From Pelagophyceae sp. CCMP2097 (Eukaryota; Sar; Pelagophyceae): DNA of 14,689 bases. Numbering within the stretch: position 1 is the stretch's first letter; each line of letters starts with the position of its first letter. Positions 1 to 9,060 of this stretch are shown in pieces. The translations under genes were made by a program, and so were the position numbers. A model generated the notes under the pieces. It was not told the DNA's origin. It worked only from the letters and a program-made list of their open reading frames with translations, and ran no database searches. The DNA lies in assembly GCA_026770575.1 (NCBI GenBank), contig MU657244.1, positions 3,918-18,606 on the forward strand, in the 5' to 3' direction.

Positions 1-523
1 CTTAACTTCGCCCCAAAAATCTGATATGGGGATTTTTGAGTAGCGTGGTCCACAGCCCTCCAAATGTTGAACTGATTGGGTTAGCTTCAAGCTACCCATC
101 GCATTGACATCATGCATCAACCTGTGGCTCATAATCGTTCATTTGACTGCACACCAAAGGTCCAAATATTTGGTATATTTTGGTATGTTCTTAATTTCGC
201 CCCGGTAAAATCATACTTCTTAGGTACTATTGAGGCATTTCGATGGTATTTGATGGCATTTCAAGGTCAAATATGGACATCGAAAAGTAATTATTGAGTA
301 AAATCCCGTTTGTCTTCGCCCGAAAAGTTTTCTTCGCCCGAAAAATCTTTTTGAAATGTGCCGCGCTCCGGCGCGCGTCGTCAGATTCAAGATCTGATTG
401 CACGATCCCATCATACATTTTGACCGCGGTTCTAGCGCACATCTCCACCACCTTTTGCGGGACCTCCTTCCCATAGTTTCATAAAACCATGAAGGGGCGA
501 AGTTAAGAACGGGCGAAGTTAAG
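1..523. repeat. AT-rich repeat block with inverted copies of a 14-bp motif
   Basis: The 14-mer cttaacttcgcccc opens the window (1-14). Its exact reverse complement lies at 494-507, followed by a near-copy at 511-523, and a one-mismatch forward copy sits at 190-203. A related tcttcgcccgaaaa unit occurs twice with an 18-bp period (313-326 and 331-344). This layout resembles a degraded transposon or MITE with short terminal inverted repeats, but no target-site duplication can be checked because the left copy is at the window edge. On the minus strand about 227-460 gives a protein-like reading without similarity I recognise; it is short and overlaps the repeats, so I do not call it a gene. Confidence 0.5.
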
Positions 524-1102
524 TCTGCCGTTGTTATCCTTCAATCAAAGGACCCGGAGGGCCCTTGCCGTAAACTGACGTTGATTAAACGACAAAGGAC
601 CCTTCGGGTCCTCAAAAAAGTAAAATATAATTTAGGAGGCTAGTCGGAGGTCCATAGTTGGGGGTCCCTAGTTGGGGTTCAGCGCTCCATGTCCACTAAA
701 ATCCCCGGAGGGGTCGATTTAAGGCTAGTTAAGGGGTTGCGTCCACCCAGACCACCAGCCGCTCCAGGGCGGAGGCCATCGCGGACCGATTCGCGGTCCA
801 GCGACGACCGAAAACGCTGTAATTTCCCAGGGTTTGCACCCAAATATCAATATACACGACTGTATATATTGTTGTCCAAAAAAAAAAATTTGGTCACTGT
901 ATATACATGTATAATACTGTATATACATATACTGTATATACAAAGCAAAATACAGTGCCACCTATACACTTAAAAAGCGAGGCTTGCCAGCTAGAAGCAG
1001 ACGGGTTCTATCGAAAAACCTGGCGGAAACCAGCGAAAAGCCCCCAAAAAGGCCCGGACTAGTTTTTAGGGTTTGTTGTTATAAACTGGGGGTGAGGCTG
1101 CT
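524..1102. other. Gene-free AT-rich stretch with simple repeats
   Basis: No convincing gene on either strand. It holds two copies of caaaggaccc (545-554 and 594-603), paired agttggggg/agttgggg motifs near 656-678, a run of nine or more A near 878-888, and a TA-rich simple repeat at about 859-941 in which actgtatata recurs. These are consistent with intergenic or repeat-derived DNA. Confidence 0.5.
596..612. other. Perfect GGACCC hairpin
   Basis: AGGACCC, loop TTC, GGGTCCT: a 7-bp perfect stem followed by an A-rich run. It could be a transcript-end structure or the end of a repeat. A similar GGTCC/GGACC stem closes the window at 14669-14689, so the motif may belong to a dispersed repeat family. 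Confidence 0.4.
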
Positions 1103-1295
1103 TAGGAAGTTCCACCCCCAATTAGAATAATCCCCAATTAGAAACGTTTCTGACCAATCAGGGAGTTTGGAAATATAATATGTTCAGAAAAAGGGAATCC
1201 CGTTGCTTCGATAGAGCAGAATATGTTCAGAAAAAGGTTGATTCTAATTGGGGGATTTCCGGGAAAGCCGATTCTAATTGGGGTGGAACTTCCTA
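1103..1295. mobile_element. MITE-like element with nested inverted repeats
   Basis: The left end 1103-1128 (taggaagtt, then ccaccccc, then aattagaat) is matched by its reverse complement at 1271-1295 over about 25 bp, with a single-base length difference in the G run. Inside, a second inverted pair, aatccccaattagaa (1129-1143) against ttctaattgggggatt (1242-1257), nests in the same orientation. Between them an 18-bp direct repeat, aatatgttcagaaaaagg, occurs at 1177-1194 and 1220-1237. The short length, terminal inverted repeats and lack of coding capacity fit a non-autonomous DNA transposon. No clear target-site duplication is visible, so the exact ends are uncertain. It could also be a structured RNA locus. 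Confidence 0.5.
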
Positions 1296-1840
1296 TCTTC
1301 ATTTGGGGCAACGTGATAGCGCCCTTTTCCTGCTATATGCGGTACTCTTGTGCTCCTTAGGCCCCACGGGGTCAGGATATGAGGCATGAGGGTATTTATT
1401 TATATCCCGGCAAGAGAAAACTGGAGAGGTGATGGCAATAAAGGTCGAGTGGGCCCGGAGGATATACATATTTTTATGCCCTCGCGAAAGAAACTCATTT
1501 GTAATAAGAATTGTTCTCATCTGCACGCCAACCTCATTAGAAAACGGATTAACTTCATTTACAGTACAATTAGGACCTCCTAACCTCATCTAAAACGTTT
1601 TCCCCGCGCACCCTTCGCGCACCCCGCGGCCGCGGAAGGCGGGCGCCCAGCGCCGCCGCCGCCGAGCCAAACCCGCGCCTGTAAAGGAGTCGTAAGGAAG
1701 CCGTAAGGGAGTAACCATTTTGAAACGACGGCCCGCTCGTGTCCCGGAGCCGCGCGCGGAGAAGGGCCCCAGCTGGCCCGAGGCTGCAAAAGTTTCGGGG
1801 AACGCTTGAGGGTCCGTCTCCGAGGCGGCGCTTGGGCCGG
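1296..1840. other. Intergenic transition from AT-rich to GC-rich DNA, upstream of the RRM gene
   Basis: From 1296 to about 1590 there is AT-richer sequence with nothing recognisable. At about 1595 the composition switches abruptly to very GC-rich, which probably marks the 5' flank and leader of the RRM gene starting at 1841. Long open minus-strand frames here look like shadows of GC-rich DNA. No TATA element could be supported. Confidence 0.4.
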
Positions 1841-4186
1841 ATGCGGCGCTGGGCGCGGCGCGTGTCGAGTTTGCGCGGCGCGCGTCTGTGCGCGCTGCCG
1901 GCGGACGCGCCCACGGCGCCTCGATCGGAGCCACTGGCCGCAGGCGCGTCGCAGTCGGGACCCTCGCCACCGCGCCAGTTGCCACCCTCGCCACCACGCC
2001 CGTTGCCCGTTTCGCCGAGCCGCGACGAGACGCGCTTCTTCGTGCGCAATCTGCCCAAAGAAGCCACGGCGGACGATCTGCGCCGCGCGTGAGTGCGAGC
2101 GGAGGCCGCCGTCGTCTACGGCCCGGGACCGTGCACGCACTAGGTTCGAATTGCACTGCGAGGTCCGCTTCGTCTCGGTGCCGTCGGATTCGTCGGGCGT
2201 CGCGAGGGGGTTTGCTTTTGTCTGCGTGCCAACAAAGGAGGCCGACGAAACGCTCGCGAAGATGGCCGATACAACGATCTGCGGTCAAAAACTGCTCTTG
2301 GAAACAGCGCACGGCGCCAAGACGGCGAGGTTGGCCGTCGACGCCGACATATTGGCCTGCAATTCGGCGGCGGAGGTTCTCGAAGTCTTTGCGAGACGCG
2401 GCCGGCACTTTGACACGCGCAACGTCATAGCCCCGCGTGGCATTCATACATTCATGGGGATCGTGGCAAGGGGTTTCATACAACATCTCATGGGCCGTCT
2501 GGACCGAAGTGGGGACTCAGGTCATGACGACGTGGCGGCGCCTGGGCCTGCACCGGCTCTCGCTTCGAGACGAGTCCATTTCGCTACTGCAAAGATTGCT
2601 CCGAAAGTCCGTTTCGAGCGTGACAAAACGGCCCTTCGAGTGGGACGCGCGCGGCCTCGCCGACGCCTGTCAAAATGCCAGAGTCCCCTCGCAAAGGCAC
2701 CGGGGTCCCAATGGAACGATGACGACGATGTACGGCGACGTAGGCCACGGCCTCGCGAGATTGCTCGCCTCGAGGACGTCGAGGCGCCGCGCAATTCCGG
2801 GACGCGGCCGACGACGTTGCCGCGTTTTTCCAAGCAGCCGCGTTCGAGGCGACGAAGAAAGTGGAAACAGCGACCCCACGGTCCCTGTCAGGACCTTGCT
2901 CGCATGGTCCTTTGCAAAGGCCGGAATAGCAGCGCCGGCGCTATTTGACGCGTTGGCGGTGGAAGCGACGAAGAAGGTGGCGGCGTTTGAGCCGCGCGGC
3001 CTCGCGGACGTTGCTGCGGCATTTGCTTCCACGGAAAATGGCAACAAAAACCTCTTCCGCGCCATCGCCACCAAGGCTGCAAGCAGAGTCGCATTATTCG
3101 AGCCCGACGAGCTCTCGGAAGTGCTCTGGGCCTGTGCGAAGAAGGGTGTCGCGTCGGAGCCACTCTTCCGCGCGGCTGAAAAGGCAATTATCAAAAATGT
3201 CCGACGCTACTCCGCCCCCGCGCTCGCCAAGACCGTCTGGGCGCACAACGCAGCGTCCCGACCGCCGGGTGTCTTTCGACGCCGGTGTAGGTACTCTGCG
3301 GCTGGCCTTGCCGCGCCGATGCTCTTCGAAGCCGCCGCCCTCAACGCCGTCGCCCGAATCGCACGGTTCACGGCAACGGAGCTCGCGAACACGGTCTGGG
3401 CATTTGCGGCGGCGCCGGGCGGGCAAGCCGCGAAGACAGCGGCGGCTGCGATATTGTTCGACGAGGTAAAAAGCACCGTCCGTGCAGCCGAGAGACGCCT
3501 TCTGGGGCCGATGCGACTCTTTTGGGTCCTTCTGACTCCGCCGCTAGGTCGCGTGGGAGGTCCCGAAGAAGTATGGGACGTTTTGCGCCGGGGACGTTTC
3601 GAGTTTGGTCTGGGCGTTTTCGACAGCCGGGGGAGCTGGTGCGCCGCGGGCCAAAACAGCCTTTGAAACAATCGCACAAGAGTTTACCGGCCGCCTGGCC
3701 TCCTTCGACGCCCACGACCTCGCGAGGACGGCATGGGCGTACGCTAGAGCCGGGATCCGCGCGCCGAAGCTCTTCAAAGCCATTGCGGATGAAGTCTCGC
3801 GGCGGTGCGCAGAGTTCGAGGCCCACGACCTCGTCACCCTCGCCGCAGCCTTCGTCGCCGCGCGCGCAGACGAAGAAAGGCTCTTCAAGGCCATTTCGAA
3901 ACAGGTGCGATTTTTTAGAAATGAGCCGCGGTCGAGAGTCTCGACAGAGGTTTCACACGCACGACAAACATGTCCCACGCAGGCTCGCCTCTCCACGCTG
4001 ACCCCACACCAGCGCGATAGCCTCGCCCGGTCCTTGGCGCTCGCCGGCGTCGCCCAGCGTGCCGCAAGCTGGCAAAACAACGCCGAAACCGCCGACAGCC
4101 TGCAAGACGCCGGAACCGTCGACGGCCCGCAAGACGCCGGAACCGCAAACGACGCCGTAAGCGAGGGCGCTTCGGAGCCGTCGTAA
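1841..4186 (+). CDS. RRM protein with tandem 37-residue (HPR/OPR-like) repeats, probably organelle-targeted; disrupted or incompletely resolved
   Basis: Start at the first ATG in frame. The arginine-rich N-terminus (MRRWARRVSSLRGAR) resembles an organelle-targeting peptide. An RRM follows: RNP2 (FFVRNL) lies just before intron 1 (2089-2143, GTGAGT...CACTAG) and RNP1 (RGFAFVCV) just after it. Intron 2 (2424-2520) is flanked by GTCAT on both sides. Then come about nine units of roughly 37 residues with the pattern LFxAxAxEA...F...LA..AWAFA.AG..AP. This matches heptatricopeptide/octatricopeptide-type RNA-binding repeats found in organelle RNA factors; no C-terminal RAP domain was seen. Further introns: 3466-3547 (phase 0) and probably 3905-3982 (78 bp, in frame). 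Exon structure at 2683-2892 is unresolved: the repeat reads in one frame up to PRSLS (ends 2890) and resumes as LLAWSFAKAG in another, so a frameshift or missed intron is present. An 18-codon insert interrupts one repeat near 3254-3307. Known of the family: organelle transcript binding. Inferred: mitochondrial or plastid RNA processing or translation. Could be a decaying gene. Confidence 0.65.
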
Positions 4187-4379
4187 GGACACCTCGTCCC
4201 CGCACGACGTCGCGGCCGGGCATCGCGAGAGGGCTCTATCGACGGCCTTGACAGGTCGGGTCGCACGCCGAAATTTTTGAGGCCAGGCTGGACAACCTGC
4301 CAAATTGCAAGATCTTGACGTCGCCGAAACGCCATCCTCTTTCAGCGAACCTCGTGGCGCCGAGCGGCGGCGTGTGATC
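4187..4379 (+). promoter_or_regulatory. Short intergenic space before the ligase gene
   Basis: Only 193 bp separate the stop of the RRM gene from the ligase start codon, both on the plus strand, so the ligase promoter and leader and the upstream 3' end must be packed here. No specific promoter motif can be supported. Confidence 0.3.
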
Positions 4380-7300
4380 ATGGACGGCGTGGCGTGCGGG
4401 CGGTGCACGTTCGTCGCCGCCGCCGGGCGGACGCACTGCGAGCTCTGCGGCTCGAAACTAGCTACGCAGGTAAAATCCACTTAACTCCGCGTCGTCTCCG
4501 CCGAGGCTCTGCTCTCCTCCGAGGCTCCGCGCCTGCGGCCCTGCCTACATATACCCTGCCCTGACCGCCCGCCCGCGGATGGGCGACATAGGCTGCGCGC
4601 GCGCCGGCGGCGGCTGTGGCGAAGCGGCGGAAACCCGGCGAGGCGGCGTCGCCGCCGAAGAAGCGGCCGACGCCGACGGCTCCGCGTTCCGGCGCTTCGC
4701 CGGCGAAGAAGCCGCCGACGGGCCAGCCGACGATTGCGGCGTTCTTTGCGCGCGCACCGCGCACCGCCGGCGCGACGTCGGCGCCGTCCACGCCGCCGCC
4801 GCCGCCGGCCGCGCCCCGCCGTGCCGCGCACGACGCGGCGCGGGGCTCCGGCACCGAGGCGTCTAGTCCCATTTGCTTGGACGACGACGATGCTGGCGAC
4901 TCGGAGGCGTCGTGCTGGCGAGTTGAAGGCGGCTCTGCAGAGGCGATTTGCATCGACGGCGACGACGGCGACAACCACGTCGAAGACAACGACAGCACCG
5001 CCGCCGCTGGCGGCTGCGCGGCAAGCCCTCGCGCGCCTGGCGCAGCCGCCGAGGCGCCCGCAGCCGAGGCGCCCGCAGCCCAAGCGCCCGCAGCCCAAGC
5101 GGCCGCAGCCCAGGCGCCCGCAGCCCAGGCGCTCGCAGCCGTGGAGGCGGCAACAGCCGCCGAGGCGCCCGCAGCCGAGATGGCCGAGGCGCCTGCAGCC
5201 GTGGAGGCGCCCGCAGCCGCCGAGGCGCCCGCAGCCGCCGAGGCACGCCGTTTCGAGGCGCCCGCGCCGCACGAGGCGCCCGACTCGCTCGAGGCGCTGG
5301 ACTCGCTCGACTCGGAGCTGTGCGAATTTGACGCGCGCCGCGGCGCCGCGGCACTCTTCGACGACCAGGGCCGCGTCCTCTACGCGGTGATCTCGCACGC
5401 GCTCGACGCCGCGAAAAGCCGCGTCGGGACCACCCTGCGATGGGAAGTACTCACAATACTAAGAGGCGGGGGTGGTCATCCTCCGGACGCAGCTCCGGTG
5501 GACCGCCCGGGAGTGCCTTTGAATGGGAGTGGATCGAAGAAGGGCCTTGCGGAAGCCTCGCGGTCGTGCGCCATCCCATGGCATCCGAGGGGCTCCCATG
5601 ATTGCAGGTCTCCGCGACTTCGTCGCGCCTCGCCAAGACGCGCGCGCTGACAAACGCACTGCGCTGGGTCGCCGCGCGCCGGTGCGACGCCGCGGCAGCG
5701 TGCTTGGACGCGCCACCGGGCGGCGACGGCCTCGAGGCGGCGCGCGGCCCCGCGTCTGCGTGCCCGCTCCACGGTCAAATGAGCATGGTCTGGGGAACTT
5801 CTGTGAAAGCCGGCAAGGATGCACGGCCTTCGCGGTTCGCACCGCGGCGGCGCCGTCGCGGGTGCTTTCTGAGGGCGTCGATAGGTGATCCTATGCTTAC
5901 AAGGGATGTAGGTGTTACATGCTAGCACCAGTAAAGGACTCCCAAGGCGGCGGCCACAAGCTCGCCGCGGGGCACGACGCAGACGCCCTCGGGTGCGCAA
6001 AACGCGTGCGGGGTCGACACGTGCAGATGTCGTTTCACGCAGGCTGTCGGGGAAGACCATCAGCCGAGCCGTCTCGACCGCGTCGGGCGCATCGGCGGCG
6101 GTCCTCGCCAAGGCCAGGGCGCAGCACGGCTCGACGGCGGCGGCGGCGGCGGCGCTGCTAAGGCAACGGCGAGTGGTATCGTGTGGAAATTGCGCGTCGC
6201 CGCCGAGGGGTGGCAGCGGCGGGGCGTCCGAGCACCGTCATCGATGCACGCGCCTAGGCCAGCGACGTCGTTCTTTGCGCGCGGGCCCGCGGCGACGCGG
6301 CCGGCTCTGCGCGCAGCGCAGGTGGGTCGGTCTTCTGAGGGGCCGTTTCGAGTGTGGATGGGTTACGGATCGATTCGCGCGAGTTGTAAATGCCGATAGC
6401 TTGTTCCTGCCGACGGCGGTCCACCCCGTCGCGCCATCCCACTTAAAAGCCCTCGCTTTGAACCGATGAAAGCTCCCGGACCTTGATGGTCCGCTCTTCG
6501 CGTGATATTTGGTCCGCGACGAGTGATATTTAGGTCCGATGAAAGCTCCCGGACCTGAATGGTCCGCTCTTCGCGTGATATTTGGTCCGCGACGAGTGAT
6601 ATTTAGGTCCGCGATGAGCTCGTCGCCCTCGGCGCCGTCAGCGGCGGCGGCGCCGATTCGCGCAAGGCCGACCGTCTCGCCGCAATGCTCCGAAACGCGC
6701 GAGGCACCGAGGCGGCTTGGTTGGTGCGCACGTTTCAGGCGCGTCTTGGACGCACCTGAAAAGGGGCCGATACCGATGAATTGCGCTGGGGGGGTCTCGC
6801 GCTGAACTCGTGACGGCCCTCGGACGCTTGTGGCCCCTCCGAAACGCTTTCGACCAGGCTCACATGTCCTGCGGGATAAGCCTCGAAGCTTCCATCGTCC
6901 CGGCGCTCGCCAAAGCCGCGCTCCTCGAGCGCACGGCGGCGCCCGACGCGGCCGCGCTGCAAAGCGTTTCGGCCGCCGCAAGGGCAGCGTACTCGAGAAG
7001 GGCTGATATAGGAGCCTTAGTAGAAGCGCTCTTCGCCGCCCAGCCCACCCTCAAAGGCTTCCTCGACGCCCTCGAAACGGCGTGCCTCGCGCGGCCGGGC
7101 ACGCCGCCGGCGCCCATGCTCGCCGCGCCGGCGACGTCCCCAAGCCGCGTCGGCGATGCGTTTGGCAAAGTTTGGCAACGTCGCGTCTGCGACGGAGTGA
7201 TACGCGCCGCGCAGGTCCGTCGACGACGCGCTCGCAAAGGCGCGCGCCTTCGTGCCGCCGCAAGGCGGGCCGCGGGACGACGCTGCGGCGGAGGCGGAGG

Positions 7301-8875
7301 CGGCTCCGGAGGCGTCGCTGGTTTTGGCGGAGCACAAGTACGACGGCCAGCGCGCGCAGCTGCACCGAAGTGCGGGCGGGGTGTTTCTCTTTTCGAGGAA
7401 GAGCGATGACATGACGGACAAGTATCCCGAGGTCGCCCGTGCCCGCGTCCAACGACCGTTGAAAAACCGCCCTCGTCACGGGCCGCCCTCGTCATGGTCA
7501 AACCCAGACCTTGCTGCCTCGAATGGGCGAACCGCCCTCGTCGTGGACAAACCCAAAGGCGGGGGGCGAGAGGGGTCTGCGCTTTCCCTACGCGATTGCG
7601 TAGGCGCGCGCTCTGGCGCTTTTAAGGTGCTCTGCTTTCATCTTCGACGCCGAGGTCGTCCCCGTCGACGCAAACGGCCGGCTGCTGCCGTTTCAGGACT
7701 TGTCGACGAGGAAAAGGGCCGATGTGCAAGTGGATGCGGTGACGCAGAAAGTTCACGTCTTTCTCTTCGATGCTTTATTCGTCAACGGCAAAGACGTCAC
7801 GTCGAAGCCGCTATGGATGCGGCGCCAGCTTTTAAGGCAGGCGCTGCAGATCGGCGAAGACGGCCTTGTTGGCGAGTCTGGCCTGGTCCATTTAGCGACG
7901 TCCGTCCAGGTCGACTTTTCACAACCCGTCGCCGCTCAAAGCATCGAGACCGCCCTCTTAAACGCCGTGCAAAAAGGCTGCGAGGGCCTCGTGCTGAAGC
8001 GGCTCGACGCGCCTTATGAGTACTCACTTGGTGAGCAAATGCCCTCGGACAAACCCTTGGACAAACCCTTGGGAAAACCCTGGACAAACCCTTGGAAAAA
8101 CCCTTGGAAAAACCCATGGAGACAATACCCTTGGACAAACCCAAAGGCGGTCCGATGCGGCCCTCCGAGGGTGGTTCACGAGGGCGGCGTAGGCTCGAAG
8201 CGTTCTCTTGCCTGGATCAAGCTGAAAAAGGACTACGTCGGTGGCCTCGGCGACAGTTTAGATTTGGTGCCCGTCGGCGGGTGGCGCGGAAGCGGGAGAA
8301 AAAGCAAATGGATTTCGCCAATTCTCATGGCGACGCACGACCCGCAGACAGGCGACTTTGGCTCCTGCTGCAGGGTCATGTCGGGCTTCACAGACGCGTT
8401 TTACATTGAGTTCACGAAACAAATGCTTGGGCGCGAGATGGCAGCTCAAGGAAGCGGTGCTGAAGCCGACGCTGCCGACGCCGACGACGGCGCCGACGAC
8501 GTCGTTGAAGACGTCATCGACGTCGACGCGGACGACGACGTCGACGCAAACATTGACTTTGCCGCCGCCTCAATCGCTCGCGGCCTCCGTTCGACGCCGC
8601 ACCCCGGCGTGGCCACGGGCGAGAAGTGCGCCTTTTGGTTCACGCCCCAAGTCGTCTGGGAGGTGCGGTGCAGCGACGTGACGCTGTCACCAGTGCACCG
8701 TTCGGCCGCCGGCATGGTGGCCGAACGCGGCCTCGGCCTACGATTTCCACGATTCATTCGAGTACGCCTCGACAAATCAATCAACGACGCGACGACGCCG
8801 CGCCAGCTCGCAGACGCGTTCCTGGCTCAGCGGCAAGGCAAGAAGACGGCCGACGAGGAAGACGGCTTCTTATAA
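4380..8875 (+). CDS. LIG1: ATP-dependent DNA ligase I, ten exons, 1003 residues
   Basis: Seals nicks between Okazaki fragments in the nucleus, using ATP to adenylate an active-site lysine. Exons: 4380-4469, 4592-5422, 5608-5759, 6043-6180, 6258-6321, 6607-6738, 6858-7135, 7215-7431, 7604-8030, 8193-8875; they total 3012 nt with consistent phases. N-terminus: RanBP2-type zinc finger (C6, C9, C20, C23), basic nuclear-localisation patches (KRRKPGEAASPPKK), PCNA-binding PIP box QPTIAAFF at 75-82, two acidic patches resembling SUMO-interacting motifs (PICLDDDD, AICIDGDD), and an Ala/Pro/Glu repeat. The ligase N domain follows (GKTISRAV, then DSRKADRLAAML). Catalytic core: motif I KYDGQR with adenylated Lys603, FLFDALFVNGKD, motif IV EGLVLKRLD, motif V WIKLKKDY (784-791), motif VI RFPRFIRVRLDK near 961. 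An Asp/Ala-rich insert sits in the OB domain. Slightly longer than animal ligase I (about 920). Intron 6739-6857 needs a GC donor. The ligase identity is firm; some N-domain exon edges (5760, 6181) are the best phase-consistent choice rather than proven. Confidence 0.93.
5044..5250 (+). repeat. 15-bp coding minisatellite in the ligase N-terminus
   Basis: About a dozen imperfect copies of gccgaggcgcccgca encode EAPAA/QAPAA pentapeptides between the PIP-box region and the ligase N domain. The reading frame is kept throughout, so it is a length-variable disordered linker. Such tracts expand and contract by slippage or unequal exchange. Confidence 0.8.
5423..5607 (+). other. Ligase intron 2, introner-like
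   Basis: 185 bp, phase 0, donor GTCGGG and acceptor ATTGCAG. The next exon begins GTC, repeating the donor. Near the two ends are imperfect inverted sequences: CCTGCGATGGGA close to the donor, and TCCCATGATTGCAGG at the acceptor, whose reverse complement is CCTGCAATCATGGGA. A terminal-inverted-repeat plus target-duplication layout is what DNA-transposon-derived introns show. Family membership is inferred, not proven. Confidence 0.45.
6463..6608 (+). repeat. 73-bp tandem duplication at the 3' end of ligase intron 5
   Basis: Two head-to-tail copies (6463-6535 and 6536-6608) differ at two bases. Each contains a GGACC...GGTCC stem, two gtgatattt motifs, and ends in the acceptor-like TTTAGGTCCG. 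The intron (6322-6606) uses the distal acceptor to give VRDELVALG. Splicing at the proximal copy (AG at 6532-6533) would read GTC CGA TGA and stop at once. Confidence 0.8.
7432..7603 (+). other. Ligase intron 8 carrying a repeat shared with intron 9
   Basis: 172 bp, phase 0, donor GTCGCC and acceptor TGCGTAG. It splits the ligase core between YPE and ARALALLRCSAFIFDAEVV. It contains three copies of ccgccctcgtc and, at 7544-7562, the 19-mer tggacaaacccaaaggcgg, identical to 8132-8150 in the next intron. Both introns end in GCGTAG followed by GC. Confidence 0.7.
8031..8192 (+). repeat. Ligase intron 9 with a 12-bp minisatellite, open in frame
   Basis: Donor GTGAGC (phase 1), acceptor GGCGTAG. 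Positions about 8044-8142 are roughly eight imperfect copies of ttggacaaaccc. The intron is 162 bp, a multiple of three, with no stop in the coding frame, so retention would insert 54 residues (Pro/Lys/Trp-rich, four-residue period) between motif IV and motif V. Splicing restores YEYSLG-SKRSLAWIKLKKDY, which matches the ligase family, so I call it an intron. Confidence 0.8.
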
Positions 8876-9060
8876 CAGTGGATTCTTCCAACGACGGTTT
8901 CTGGAAGACCTCGGGCAAGGCGCGGCACTCAGCCGGGTGCTGGTCCGGCGCCCTGCCTCAGTCGCTGCAGGAACCCTCTTCGAGCGGCCGTCGAGCCATC
9001 CGTCGACTCTCCTCTCTCTGCCTCACGCGAGGGCTGGACCACGCCCCATCCGTTGTAGAA
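8876..9060 (-). other. Convergent 3' ends of ligase and MYND genes, with a Sel1 remnant
   Basis: 185 bp between two stop codons facing each other. On the minus strand the MYND gene's frame continues past its TAA as FYNGWGVVQPSREAE, which completes the third Sel1 repeat before becoming unrecognisable and stopping at 8929-8931. It is therefore former or read-through coding sequence as well as 3' flank. Confidence 0.55.

Noticed and set aside
596..618. Rho-independent-type terminator (hairpin followed by a short A/T run)
   Set aside because: The surrounding DNA is eukaryotic and gene-free, so a bacterial terminator is not meaningful here.
859..941. Possible CRISPR-like or origin-like array in the TA-rich actgtatata repeats
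   Set aside because: Spacers are irregular and low-complexity; a simple-sequence repeat explains it.
1590..2486. 298-codon minus-strand open frame over the RRM exons
   Set aside because: Arg/Ala/Pro-rich shadow of GC-rich DNA; the plus strand carries RNP1 and RNP2 motifs and consistent introns.
5760..6042. Open frame continuing from ligase exon 3 (PLHGQMSMVWG...)
   Set aside because: It lacks ligase similarity and ends in a stop at 5925; splicing from 5759 to 6043 restores the ligase N domain in phase.
6238..6981. Minus-strand open frame with repeated KYHSSRTKYHAKSGPSRSG-like peptide
   Set aside because: The peptide repeat is just the antisense translation of the 73-bp intronic duplication inside the ligase gene.
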